From Thamnaconus septentrionalis (lineage: Eukaryota > Chordata > Actinopteri > Tetraodontiformes > Monacanthidae), in contig CM020508.1 of assembly GCA_009823395.1 (NCBI GenBank), positions 5,726,515 through 5,790,514 on the forward strand: a stretch of 64,000 nucleotides of DNA, read 5' to 3'. Numbering within the stretch: position 1 is the first letter of the stretch; each line of letters opens with the position of its first letter. This document shows, in pieces, positions 14,301-25,015 of this stretch. The notes under the pieces were generated by a model. That model was not told the origin of the DNA. It worked only from the letters and a program-made list of their open reading frames with translations, and ran no database searches. The position numbers were made by a program, and so were the translations under genes.

Positions 14301-16053
14301 GCTAAAAGGGTTTGCATTAATAATGTAGCCGAGTGAGCATGTAGATGCACGGTCGGCAGCTAGTTGGTAGGAGGGGGCCGGTGCAAAGGTGCACTGAGGA
14401 ATTAATGGTCAACATGCAAGGCTGTGATCAAATCTTTCAAGTAAAAAAAAGTCCTGTTAATTAAATCTTTCATTTTATATAACCTAAGTTGTTTCTTGAA
14501 TTCAAACTACACTATTATACAGATGTGTTGAGCCCACAGCAGTTTTACTGGCCATTAGAAGGCAGACAGCAGTAACCTGCTGCTGTGGTTTCCTTCAGAT
14601 TTGTTTTTCTTCACCCTCTAGGTTTGAAACATGGACCAAGGAAGAAATTCAACATCATTTTCTTTCTATATGAAGTATCTGAAATTCACCAGACCAGTTT
14701 CAATCGAAAACATGATTGCATCAAATACAGGCTGCAAGGCTGCATGCGTGGGACACTTTACTCATTGATGCAGGCATTACATAAGGCTCATCCTTGTCAT
14801 GCTCAATAAAACATTAGCACTATGATTAACTACATAGAAACAGGAGAGGTAAACACAAGAATCTATTATAAAGATCTGGTGTATAGTGCAAATAAAATAT
14901 ACATCATATGATGCACTGTTCTGTGTTGTAGGCCGCATAGAGAGAAGAAGGATACAGGCTGTCTAGCCATTAAGGCTCCAGATGTATCATGGATTTGTTT
15001 TATCCTATTATCCACTTTATCCTACTGGCTCTGCAGGGCATGAATTAGGAAATAGTCAACCCTCTAAATGTAATGGAAAGTGAGAGTGAATCCTCTTTTG
15101 CAAATATAACAAAATAAAATGAAAGATGGTGGATGATGTAAAACAGCCTGAATGGCAAACACTGAGAGCTGGCAGGAGACACCAGTCCAGGTAAAGATGG
15201 CATGTTACTTGGCCAGTTAATCCCATTTCACAAAACCGACTTATTGTTGTTGTTGTTCTTGCCGTCACCTGCTTAGAGCGGCTGAGACTTCACAAAAATG
15301 CATGAGGTTGTGCTAATCAACCAGATATCCAGATGGCCGTGCAATGCCATTTAGTTCACACACATGCACCAAAAGCTTTACTTTGAGTGCGGAATTTATT
15401 TATATACACTGGTGCGTACGTTCCTAGGGGAAACGATGTTTGACCAAACATTTTACAACGCGTTTACATACCACGGACGCTGAGGGAATGGGGGGAAAAC
15501 GGAAAGGCATTGAGAAAAATGTGCATCTCTGTCATCAATGACATCTCGTCGCGGTCACTTGACGTTCACGGCCAATACTATTCGCTACTTGGAGAGTCGT
15601 GGGTTGCTTGTTTATCATAGCTAGCGGTAGCCGCTACTCAACAGCTGGCTAGCCAACACACTGACCTACATAAAGCTTAAACCCGCCAAAACCAGAAAAC
15701 TTTATTGGCAGTTTTAAACAGCAGACTATCAGCTATCACAATTATGCTCCTTTGTGAGTTAAAATAGCGCGGCGAAACGAACGCCGTCACGCTTCCTATC
15801 TGATCATCCATGATGTTAGCCGTGTGCGGGGATTACATGCCGCCGCTGCACATCAAAGACCCGACAGCGGCGGATATTTTACCTTGGCTCATCGATGCGA
15901 TGACTAACACGGTCGCCAGTAGACGTGGCTTGGCTACTGATTATTAAAATTGACGGGTGGTCATTCGTGTGAGAGGGTAAAGCTGTCGGGTGAGGCTTAC
16001 CAGCACAGGAGAGCTACGATGAGGCACACCAACAAAACACGCAGCCTCTTCAT
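1..16053 (-). CDS. suco: SUCO (SUN domain-containing ossification factor), 5' part
   Basis: Five coding exons fit with consistent splice phases: 16001-16053, 2618-2738, 1883-1984, 767-1077 and <1-101. Exon 1 starts MKRLRVLLVCLIVALLC, a short basic start followed by a hydrophobic run, i.e. a signal peptide. It ends in TG, completed by G of exon 2 to give Trp, then YPSQDVYCSEQ; this resembles the human SUCO N-terminus (hydrophobic leader, then a YYSQDD-like stretch). The remaining exons encode an acidic, Ser/Pro/Gln-rich linker, as expected ahead of the SUN domain, which would lie beyond the left edge. SUCO is known as an ER membrane glycoprotein needed for collagen secretion in bone. The name rests on the N-terminus plus its place beside pigc and dnm3, as in human 1q24.3. 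The linker is poorly conserved, so the exons are firmer than the name. Confidence 0.72.
1600..1862 (+). repeat. 3' tail of a non-LTR retrotransposon (LINE-type)
   Basis: The stretch ends with a TTTTCGTTGTACAGGGAA-type block followed by AATGGCAATAAAAGCCTTGAATCTTAAATC. This is the typical tail of fish CR1/L2-like elements, which end in an AATAAA-like signal and a short GAATCT repeat. It sits in the suco intron between the exons at 1883-1984 and 767-1077. The 5' limit is uncertain and no reverse-transcriptase reading frame is seen. Confidence 0.5.
2262..2326. repeat. (CA)n/(CG)n microsatellite
   Basis: Dinucleotide CA run interrupted by ACGC units, in a suco intron. Simple repeat; it creates spurious long reading frames on both strands. 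Confidence 0.95.
2739..16000 (-). other. suco intron 1 (about 13.3 kb)
   Basis: Bounded by a GTAAGC donor next to exon 1 and a TTGTGTTTCAG acceptor before exon 2; the phases join directly. I see no exon with a recognisable protein inside. Contents seen are short CA repeats (7298-7333, 13029-13053), a DNA-transposon-like element at 11074-11590 and otherwise AT-rich unique-looking sequence. A GC-rich block at 10300-10570 has open frames on the minus strand but no recognised product. A small extra exon of symmetric phase cannot be excluded. Confidence 0.65.
11074..11590. mobile_element. Nonautonomous DNA transposon with terminal inverted repeats (PIF/Harbinger-like MITE)
   Basis: The ends are inverted: AGCTGTGTTTCCGTTA at 11074-11089 and TAATGGAAACGCAGCT at 11575-11590 pair at 14 of 16 positions. 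The ATGGAAACAC motif also recurs inside (near 11143 and 11245). A short frame at 11320-11373 reads MARYVWTEETEYFLQVI then stop, resembling the start of the Myb/MADF-type DNA-binding protein coded by Harbinger elements. At about 517 bp it lacks a transposase, so it would depend on another copy. Family assignment is by resemblance only. Confidence 0.6.
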
Positions 16054-17318
16054 TATCTTCCCGCGGGGACCAACATCCTCGCTCTTTTGTTTGGTTCTTC
16101 CAATTTCTCACGGCTACACAACACCCCGAGTTACCTTGTTTTTTATGGTTATGACAAAACAAAAAATAGGCAGTCTATTTGAAAATAAACTGACAAATAG
16201 CCGACTCTTGGTGTGTGCTAATGTTCAATGAGTGGACCTGTCGTCCAACTCAATGTCAGTTCGCACAGGCAACTGCTACTGACGGCTAGCTGACTCCGGG
16301 TAAATTCAGCCCCCGTTCAACATCGGACCAATCGAATGCCACCTTAGAATCTTTAACCAATCAAAGGAAAAGGAAGGAAGCTCGTTTGTGACGCGAAACC
16401 CCGCCTCCCCATAGAGGAGAATGAAAGAGTGAGAAGCAATGATGTGGAACATGACGGCTGGATGCCCTACCTGACTCTACAGAAGCAAAACACAAAAAGT
16501 TCAACGTGTTTCTAGTTGTTGCACATTGTTTGAATTCGATTACCGATTATTGGTTGTTGGGACGGCGACGTGGAAGTTTACACCCTTCGATGGGGCAGGT
16601 TTGAACGGTGTGTTACAACATGTGAACATTGTGTTCTTTTGCAAATAGTTAGAATAAAAGTGTTATTGTACTTTAGTAGTACTTCAACTGAAGTTTCAAT
16701 GAAATTTGTTATGTTTTTTTTTATGTTACTGTCGATGATGTCTGTTTTTTGGTGTTTTTAGACAGAGTTATTTGTAAAAGAGCAACTAAATGTATTAATT
16801 TCACGCCTATCTAAAGTAAATATAACTAGTATCGGCCATACATACATGTGTTCACCTTCACCTCCACTATAAATTCTTCTCAAAACGAATTATATTAGGA
16901 TCAACAATCAGCCTACTTTGCTGGTGGCACGACCGATCGTGAGCAAGCTATTTTTTTTTTTTTTAAAAAAAACCAAAAAACTACATATCCCAGAATGCAT
17001 CTAAAAAGACACTTAAATATTTGCCTTCACGTTCATTAAATACATATTGACATTATAATACAAACACTTTTTTTTTATTGCTTTGACAACTCCAATACGA
17101 ACAATACCACTTTTCTGTGGCAAATTAATTAAAATATATATGTTGGTGTTTTGGACCGGCGGGGTCCTCGACTTGCGGTGTTTGATATGATACTTCACAC
17201 TGAAGTTGAAGTTTTGGACTACGCGGTTAGCCTCCTCGACTCTACGTCCAAGCCTGTTGTTGGGCCCTAAAACAACGTTTCATCGGCTCTCTTGACATAT
17301 TGCGTGGCGGACTTGACT
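16054..17318. promoter_or_regulatory. Shared promoter region between suco and tmed5
   Basis: The two start codons face away from each other, 1,265 bp apart. Next to suco are two CCAAT boxes (about 16328 and 16356). Nearer tmed5, at 16980-17000, lies ACTACATATCCCAGAATGCAT, which fits the ZNF143/THAP11 site (ACTACAnnTCCCAGnATGC). That site is typical of housekeeping and bidirectional promoters. Both genes serve the secretory pathway, so coordinated expression is plausible. No TATA box or measured start site is claimed. Confidence 0.6.
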
Positions 17319-20179
17319 ATGGAGTTCGTCCGGGTACTTTTGTGTGTCCTGTCCGTGCTCGTTGCGCTTGTTTCGGAGAGGTTTGCGGTGTTGGCTGCCT
17401 TCTCTCAGTCTTTGGACAGCGACTTCACGTTCACTCTATCCCCCGGTCGCAAGGAGTGTTTCTTCCAGACCATGAGGAAAGATGCGTCCCTGGAAATTGA
17501 ATACCAGGTTGGATATTTTTTGTTTTGTCTTGTATAATAACTGTGTCAATACAAACATAATGAATTTCGAAAAAGTCATATTTATATGTGAAGCCATTGC
17601 TGTGTGGACGTGTGTTTTTGGGTCTTTGGAAAAAAATAATATTAGTCTAAATCATTTACTTGTCAGGACTTACTGTCAACACATATTTTTGTTAGAGTAT
17701 ATCCAGTAGATTACACATGTGATAAATATTTGAGTAGATGCAGTCCGTCAGGGTTTTTATTCCCTCCTGGTTTTATTTGGTCCACTTTAGCAATAAAGAT
17801 GTGATAATAGCTACAGCTTCCACTGTAGTGGTAGATTTCTTCCACCAATGTTTTTGTTTCTTTCAAAACTCAGAAAGTCCAACAGAGCAGCAGTTGTAGC
17901 AGGAAGCTTTACAAAACTAAAAAAATAAATAAAAATTCTGCTGGAGGCTGTGACCAAAGGGCTAAATATGATTTTTGGATATTTAATCATACAGGGTATA
18001 ACTTTAAAATTTAGTATGTGAATTGATGGAACGTGTGATTGAATATCTATGTCTTGCATCAGTGATACTGTATTCATTATTGTTCAGTGCTTACCAATCA
18101 GCACTGAACACGCTGTCATCTTCAGGCTATGCAGAACGCACTCTGTCATTACAACATTCAAAATGCTCACTGACAAAAATTTGCATGCTGTGCTCACACC
18201 CTGAATTATCGTATGAAACCTGTTCTTCCTGACGCACAGCACCGTGGATACGTCCACTTCTGTCTTCCGGTGACATTGGGGTGTGGCTTTAGTCCTCAAA
18301 GTTCTTATTCTCGTCTTTTGTTGCGTCTGCCTTTGAGAACACGTAGAATTTTGTTTATATACTTGTGAAACAACAACAAAGGCTTCTAGTTCTTAGTGAT
18401 TGAGAACATAGCATCTTATCTAAGTAAGTGGATAATGGTTGAAACCTAAGTAAAAAGTAACCCTTTAGCCAACACTGGAGAAAATGTCAGCTATTGTAAG
18501 CTCTAAATTCCTTGAGCGTTCATGACTGTCTTCCACTCTCCGCAGGTATTGGATGGTGCAGGTCTGGATGTAGATTTCTTCATCTCGTCCCCTTCTGGCC
18601 ATGTACTCTATAGTGACTACCGCAAGTCAGATGGAGTGCACACGTAAGTCGCAAAGGAGATTTTGGAGACACAATGATCGCCAAAGACGCCAACTTATTT
18701 TTCACTCCTGCTTCTTCTCCAGTGTTGAAACTGAGGAGGGAGACTACATGTTCTGCTTCGACAACACGTTCAGCGCCGTCTCCGAAAAGATCATCTTCTT
18801 TGAGTTGATCCTGGACAACATGGAAGACAACGAAGAACCAGATGAGTGGAAGGAGTACGTGCATGGAACTGATTCGCTGGACATGAAATTGGAAGACATC
18901 ATGGTGAGGATGCAGCCACCCTTTCTTGATGCTGTCTACTGGTCAGAGTGTGTTGTAATTTAGTAGCATCAAATGGCAAGAAGGCATACAGTGATTTTTT
19001 TATTTTATGTTATTAGTACATGACGACTTCATATGTTTGTTTTTTTTACAGAAGGAAAGGCGTCAACACTTCTTAATCTGACTAAAATTTACATTTATTT
19101 TTTTCCCAACTCCATCTCACGCCTTGAGATCCTCCTCTGGCCTTCAATTCTAGTCACTGTGTGTTTGTTTTGATCCCGTGGGTTGTTTTAGACTTTGCTC
19201 CTCTCTTGCCTGTCTTTCCGATTGACACTGTGCCAATGAACCTCATTGGATGACATGGTGGCAGGGCGGGTGAAGGGGGGTGCAGAGTGACCCTGTTGAC
19301 CAAATGACACGCAGTGTACCACGTGTAAGGTTTCTCCAAGGAGAGCCAGTAACCATGCCAGGCTATGCCATGCAGGGGCACAGCGGGGGTTTCTACCACA
19401 TAGTACAGTGAAGCCAACTATTTTACAGAGGCGGTGGCTGGTGGTCTGCTCATCACCGGCCTCAATAAAAGCCCATCATAGCCCCCTTTCACTTAACCTT
19501 TGGAGCAGATGAATATTTTTTTTCAATGTAGATACTAAGAAGGTTTCGATAGGTTAAGAAACAAGGTTTTCTGCCTGCCCTCCTACATGGGGAGCTGCAA
19601 AGTCACATGACAAGCATCTTAACAAACGCCTTTAACTTGTCTAATCAGGTGCAGTCAGTCCTTAGAGTTCCTGTACAGGGCTGCACCACGTCTTGGCCAG
19701 AAATGACCTTTGTTTTGTGTCAGAGGTCACATTGACTTGACTCAAAAGACAGGAAATGTGTCCTGCAGCTGTGCAGGAACTTGTTTTCTCACGGTAGAGG
19801 GGACAAGCTTGATGGAACCTCCCTGTTCGAGCACAGTACACACCTCACTCTTACCTGACACTCTTGCATGGTTGCTTTCTGGTTTAGTTTAGCGGAGGAA
19901 TGCGATTTGCAGTCCCTTTAAAGATTCTAAAATGGAGCCTGTGCTTTTCGCCTCCCCCAGGACACCATCAACAACGTGAAGAGTCGACTGGGCAAAAGCG
20001 TGCAGATCCAGACGTTGCTGCGGGCGTTTGAGGCACGTGACAGGAACCTGCAGGAGAGCAACTTTGACAGGGTCAACTTTTGGTCGGTGGTAAATCTCAT
20101 CGTCATGACGCTGGTGTCGGCTGTTCAGGTCTTCTTAGTACGCTCGCTGTTTGACGACAAAAGGAAAACCCGCACATAA
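17319..20179 (+). CDS. tmed5: TMED5, p24-family cargo receptor
   Basis: Four exons: 17319-17507, 18546-18643, 18723-18903 and 19961-20179, giving 228 residues with phases 0, 2, 0. A signal peptide covers about residues 1-28. The mature GOLD domain begins [10 protein letters not shown] and carries the two cysteines of the p24 fold (ECFF and MFCFDN). [13 protein letters not shown] and FCFDNTFS are p24 hallmarks. A luminal coiled coil ([24 protein letters not shown]) leads to one membrane segment near the end and a short basic cytosolic tail. p24 proteins cycle between ER and Golgi and pack cargo into COPII/COPI vesicles. The sequence is closer to TMED5 than to TMED1. An in-frame ATG nine codons upstream (17292) was not used because it would spoil the signal peptide. 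Confidence 0.93.
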
Positions 20180-20567
20180 CACGGCTGCAGATGGAGGGAC
20201 GAAGACGTTCCGCCGGAGTGCCTGGTCTGTGACCTTTGACCCAGCTGTACACGTTTGCATGTATACAAACAGACATTTTAAAGTTCATAATTACAAAGTA
20301 ACCACTGGAAAGATTCGGGGGCGACGAGGATCGCTGGTTCAGAGCAAGAGCCAGCAACTGAGTCCCAACTAGGGTAGCCAGAGTATTTTTGTCTCTCTGT
20401 CAAACCTCTCATTGTTTTATAATCCTCCCTCGCTGCTGCAATACTTCTAATCAAGTGTCATTATCCGCACGCCATGATGTGACTTTTTTTTTTTTCTAAC
20501 AGTCCAAAGTTAGTAGGTCGGCTGCCAGAATCGAGACCGGATGAAAAAGATTCACAATGTGAGAAGA

Positions 20568-20573
20568 AATAAA
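20568..20573 (+). terminator. Poly(A) signal of tmed5
   Basis: AATAAA about 390 bp after the tmed5 stop codon, within AAGAAATAAAGAGAAC. Position and strand fit the 3' end of tmed5. Confidence 0.6.
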
Positions 20574-20599
20574 GAGAACAGAACAGAAATGTTTGTCAT

Positions 20600-22140
20600 C
20601 CTCTAGTTTCCCGTCCTTTTACCTCCTATTACCCAGATGCCTTAGCGGTTTGTATTTAGCAGCCTTCCTCCTGCCAGTCACTGAGGCCTTTGAATGTGGT
20701 TCCCCATTTCTTTTAAATCTAGACGTGCAACAGTACTTTTCCCCTTGCACAATGAGACTAAAACATCAGGCAGTTCGGTTAAACTGCATCTCATTCTCGC
20801 TATGACCTCTGACCTCATCTCCTCCACCGTGACCCATGGCTGTGTCCTAAATGCAGCCCACCCTGCCTCATGGCTGCTGGCAGGTGTCTGCTTACAGTCG
20901 CCGACTGAGGGAAGATGTTGAGCCTGCCTTCCCGTATGGCGACAGAAGTCTATTTCTATCTCCTGGACACCTGGGGGGTCGTTACCACTGCCATCCGGTT
21001 GCACTATTCGGTTAAATATGCACAAGCCATTCGCTGCCTAGGCCACGCCAGCGGTACTTCCCGCCACTTGTAGGTGTATGTTTTGGTTGATGTTATAACA
21101 AATCTCTGATCTAAATACTGGCGTTGTTAACGTTCAATTTGACCCCAAATTGTTTTTGAATTTTTTTTTTTTTTTTTTTGAGATAAAACAACACATTGTG
21201 TTGTCCTTTGATTGTTTTAGATTAGCTACATATAGCTCAGTCACTTATGAGCCTGATTGGTGATGTCATGTTTCAAGCTTGTGAATCAATGTCTTCCACA
21301 AAATTTTGGTAAGTCTGTTTTATTTGTTTTACAGGTATTGTCTTCCAATTCTGCATCATATGTGTATGTGTTGTGGATCCTGCAGTAACAGACAGATTGC
21401 TTAAAAGTCTGCTTCATTATTGTCATTATCGGTCTCGAGTCACTGTTGTATGTATTAAATGTATGATTGAAGTACTGTATGTTATGGTTTTGTCCTATAA
21501 GCGATGGTGAAATTACACAAAGATTCTGTTCACTTTGTTTCTGATTCTTTCTTTGAAATAAAATTCTACAAGTATTTTAAGAGTGTTAGTACTTTTAGGA
21601 GAATACATATTTCTAACAGCAGCCACACTGTTGTTGTTGTTGTTGTTTTACTAATGTTTTACAAATCTAAATGGTACTGCAGGGGCAAAGGAAATGTGAC
21701 TCAGTGGGGTATTTATTCTACTAATGTCTTGAATCTTCATCTTGTAGATGAAAATGTGTGTACATTAAAATTTTAAACATTTCTAACCATTGTCTGATTT
21801 GTTCCTATTGACCAATATGCCTTCTATTTTTATGAACAAGCTATGGAGGTCACTTCTGATACGGCTAACCCTTTGAAGCATGCAACAGCCGACATGAAAT
21901 CTGAGTATGTTTATAGCAGAAGTGTTTTACCATTGTTTTTATTACATACCTATCAGATAGTTGTCCTTAAGAAAGAAGGGTGTGTGGGGATAGTTATCAA
22001 AATATAGACTTGAGTCAAATAACATGCCTAATATAATTAAATCAACCAATTCCGCTTCTCAACATTCATTTACAATGGAAAACTGGGGCTTCAGAGATCA
22101 AAGCCCTGGCTGATACCTAGTTTAAAACAAAAGGGGGCGC
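20600..22140. other. Intergenic region tmed5-pigc
   Basis: No gene recognised. The stretch is AT-rich with a poly-T run near 21160-21180 and a short TTG repeat near 21630. Reading frames present are short and resemble nothing known. Confidence 0.55.
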
Positions 22141-22161
22141 TGCGAGCCACGAAAATTCTAC

Positions 22162-22235
22162 CACTTCCGGGAACCGATATGGCGAGATTGTCAGGTCCAC
22201 AAACAGAATCGTTACCAGTCTAAATTCCATCCCAG
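22162..22235 (+). promoter_or_regulatory. Probable pigc promoter and 5' non-coding exon
   Basis: An ETS-type site CACTTCCGG (22162-22170) is followed by GATATGGCGAG, resembling a YY1 site placed over the transcription start of housekeeping genes. A 15-codon upstream frame runs 22179-22223. CCCAG/GTAGG at 22235/22236 looks like a splice donor; an acceptor just before the pigc ATG (AG at 22660-22661) would join it. A non-coding first exon is also known for mammalian PIGC. Confidence 0.45.
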
Positions 22236-22665
22236 GTAGGATTCATGGGCTTTGCACTTCGACAGCATATTATTTCTCGTATCACTTGTGAATATGAATT
22301 GTCCGGACGAGGTAGTTTATTTTAAAGCTGTGAAAAAATAAAGACCGGAAGTACCGGTGTTTCCATGCTAGTCCGGCGCGAACCTCCAATCTGGATACTA
22401 CATATTTCAAATTTCTCCAGATAAGGTCACTCAATCAAACAGCAAAAACCAAGTCCTGTCTTTAGCCACTCCTGCTACCCTATTTTCCAGACAGCTAATT
22501 ATCACCAAAGCTAACAGGAAGAAATCGTCTACTACGCCCGCTAGATATTACAAGGTTGTGCTAATATTGGTTGTCCTGCTCGTGCGCAACCGAGGGATAG
22601 GCGAGCAATGCAACAAGAGGATTCTTCGAGTCAATCTGTTTTTTGTTTGTAATGTGTCGAGGGCG

Positions 22666-23656
22666 ATGGGGCCCGACGGTGCTCCAGATGAAGGTGTGCC
22701 CTGGCGGAAGGTGCTATGGGAACGACAGCCTTTCCCTGATAACTACGTGGACCAGCGGTTCCTGGAGGAGCTACGCCGAAATGTGGGCATCCGGCAATAC
22801 CGCTACTGGGCCGTGGCGAGAGAAGCAGGCTTCGTGGGGCAGCAGCTCTCCTGTGTGGCCATCTTCATCACACTCTGGCTCTACATGGAGCAGGTACTCC
22901 AGAGATCTGCGGACTGCACAGCTGATCAAATTGTATACAATGAATGTGGAATTAATCCATGTCCCTACTTTTTTTTTTTTTTTTTTTTTTTTGTCACAGG
23001 GTCTTTTATCCCCTGAGAGGCTGTTGTGGACCTGCCTCGTCTGTGCCCTGCTGGGTTATGGCTTGCATCAAGCTCTGACGACTAAACTTGAATCAGGCTA
23101 CAAGATCCGGACACATCTGGCCAACTTGCAGAGCGCCACCATATTTCTCTCCTTCACTTTTGGATTCTCACCAGTGCTGAAGACTCTAACAGAGTCCGTG
23201 AGCACGGACACGGTGTACGCCATGTCTGCAGTGATGCTGCTGGCCCACTTGGTGTCGTTCCCCTACGCCCAACCCTCGCCCCCAGGCAGCCTGTCCTTAA
23301 ACGCAGCCCTGTTTGCCTCAGTGTGTCTGGCCTCGAGGTTACCGGGGGCGCTGCACACCTTCGCCATGCTCAGTTGCGCCCTGCTCGTGTTTGCACTGTG
23401 GCCCTGTCTGCTGCAGAGGCTGAGGGAAAACGCCCCGAACCAGTTTACCGGCTTATGCGTCGGAGTGTGCATCGGAGGGGTGGGTGGTCTGGGCTCCCAG
23501 TCGCCAGGGGGGGCCGTGCTCTTAGCGCTGGCGTTGGGCAGCGTCACCTTGCTCTGCCCCCTGCTGCTAGTCAGGCTACAGAGGCACAAGGACAACATCC
23601 ATGGACCTTGGGATGAGGCTGAGATCCGTGAGGACCTCAGTCGCTTCCTTCGCTAA
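22666..23656 (+). CDS. pigc: PIG-C, subunit of GPI-GlcNAc transferase
   Basis: Two coding exons, 22666-22893 and 23000-23656, give 294 residues, close to the mammalian 297. The protein is a multi-pass ER membrane subunit of the complex that moves GlcNAc from UDP-GlcNAc to phosphatidylinositol, the first step of GPI-anchor synthesis. Conserved blocks seen are [11 protein letters not shown] near the start, [16 protein letters not shown] in the middle, [12 protein letters not shown], and the end [16 protein letters not shown]. Mammalian PIGC has its coding region in one exon; here a 106-base intron with a long poly-T tract (about 22971-22992) splits it in phase 0 after LYMEQ. A longer open frame starting at 22643 reads through this intron in another frame and is not the product. 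The gene is tail to tail with dnm3. Confidence 0.96.
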
Positions 23657-24654
23657 CAGTCAATATTGTCAGCATCTGTACATCAACCTCACAATTTTTC
23701 TTTTCTTATTGTCCAAGGCTGGGAAAGTTTGGCCCCTCCGCACTACATAATCAATGGAATAAGTCTATTTTATAATATATACATATTTATATGAAAAATT
23801 TAACTACCTGTAAACAGTATAGTGGTGGCGTTTTTATTTTTTTTTTTTTTAAATTTCTAACTCAGTGGACCAAATCTTACTACTGCTTAATTTAAATGAC
23901 TTGTATGTCTTGCATCAAAATATTTCTAATGTTCAAGCTGTTGTGGAAAAAAAACAAAAACTTTTTGACCGAACAAGTTTTGGGTTAGGCATCAAGTGCT
24001 GAGTTACACGGTTGTTTAACAAATGCTATTCAACCATGAACAATGTAAACTGTTCTTTTATAAATTAGGTGTGTTTTAAGATGGCGGGAGGGGGGTCAAT
24101 ACGATGGCTGCTGAAATCAAATGTACTGATGCAAAGTGATGCATTTTGTTTTCAAGGGCTTCTTATTAATATAAGTAACAAACACTGCAGTTCTAAAGAT
24201 ATTTACTGTATTTTGCCTGACAATAATTTCCTGAAATGTGTTAGAGCAAGGACAGTGTTTTTTAATGAGAATAAAAATGCTGCCACAAAGATTAAAATTT
24301 ATCAGCAATGATATCTCGCAGTTTGTCAGAAACACGAAACTTCTGACTGAGATACCTCATTGTAAGCTGCTAAATTGTCATTTTTTGACAATTAAGCTAC
24401 AATTTAGTAGCTTGTTACAGTATGAGAGATTTAGTGACAGTGTAGTTCCCTGAATGTCATTAAAAAAAAAAAAAAAACATCTGGCTAAGAGGTGTTATTT
24501 TCAATGTTTTCCTGTGACACAAATTTTGGAAGTAGGAAACAATTCCATATGATACAAAGGTATACTGTTGTAGATGATGTAAAAGTAATTTCAGTGGCTC
24601 AGTTAATGAATGAAGAACCAGACCTTACAAAAAAAATAAATATAAAATAAAATA
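23657..24654. other. 3' region between pigc and dnm3 (tail to tail)
   Basis: No gene recognised. Probably 3' UTR of pigc on the plus strand; AATAAA at 24270-24275 is a candidate poly(A) signal. AT-rich, with poly-T and poly-A runs. Confidence 0.5.
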
Positions 24655-24660
24655 TTTATT
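24655..24660 (-). terminator. Candidate poly(A) signal of dnm3
   Basis: TTTATT on the plus strand is AATAAA on the minus strand, about 320 bp past the proposed dnm3 stop codon at 24982. Confidence 0.4.
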
Positions 24661-24981
24661 CATAGACAATAACTGTATTGTATTCTCTTTTGGTAAAATA
24701 AAAAAATGTATTTGCTTCATGCATTTACAGAGTTAAAGCACTTGATGCATTTCAGAAGACAGTCAAGTACATTCCAGCCTTTACGGCCAACGATAATATG
24801 TACAAAACAGGCTCACAGCAAGAGTGAATTTTGCAGACAGCAGCTCCCAGAGGAGACGGAGAGCAGAAAAGTACAGGGCTTCAGCTGGATTACACATTGC
24901 ACAGGTTTCTGGGCTGTCTCTGGGTAGCTGTCAGCTGCAGCTGGAAGGATCGCTCGGGTGCATGGGTAATGAAGTTCTGCA

Positions 24982-25015
24982 TTATTTCACCTTTGGGACG
25001 GCTGGAGGATGCCTC
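24982..25015 (-). other. dnm3: Proposed last coding exon of dnm3 with a very short proline-rich tail
   Basis: A strong pyrimidine tract and TTCTAG acceptor precede a phase-2 exon. Joined to the AG at the end of exon 18 (26816) it reads [11 protein letters not shown] then TAA. Normal dynamins carry a proline-rich domain of about 100 residues here that binds SH3 proteins. No other proline-rich exon in the right phase was found between 24660 and 26815. Inference from splice sites and phase only. Confidence 0.42.

Noticed and set aside
22643..23656. 337-residue frame covering pigc
   Set aside because: It reads through the pigc intron (poly-Phe from the poly-T tract) and uses the wrong frame in exon 1.
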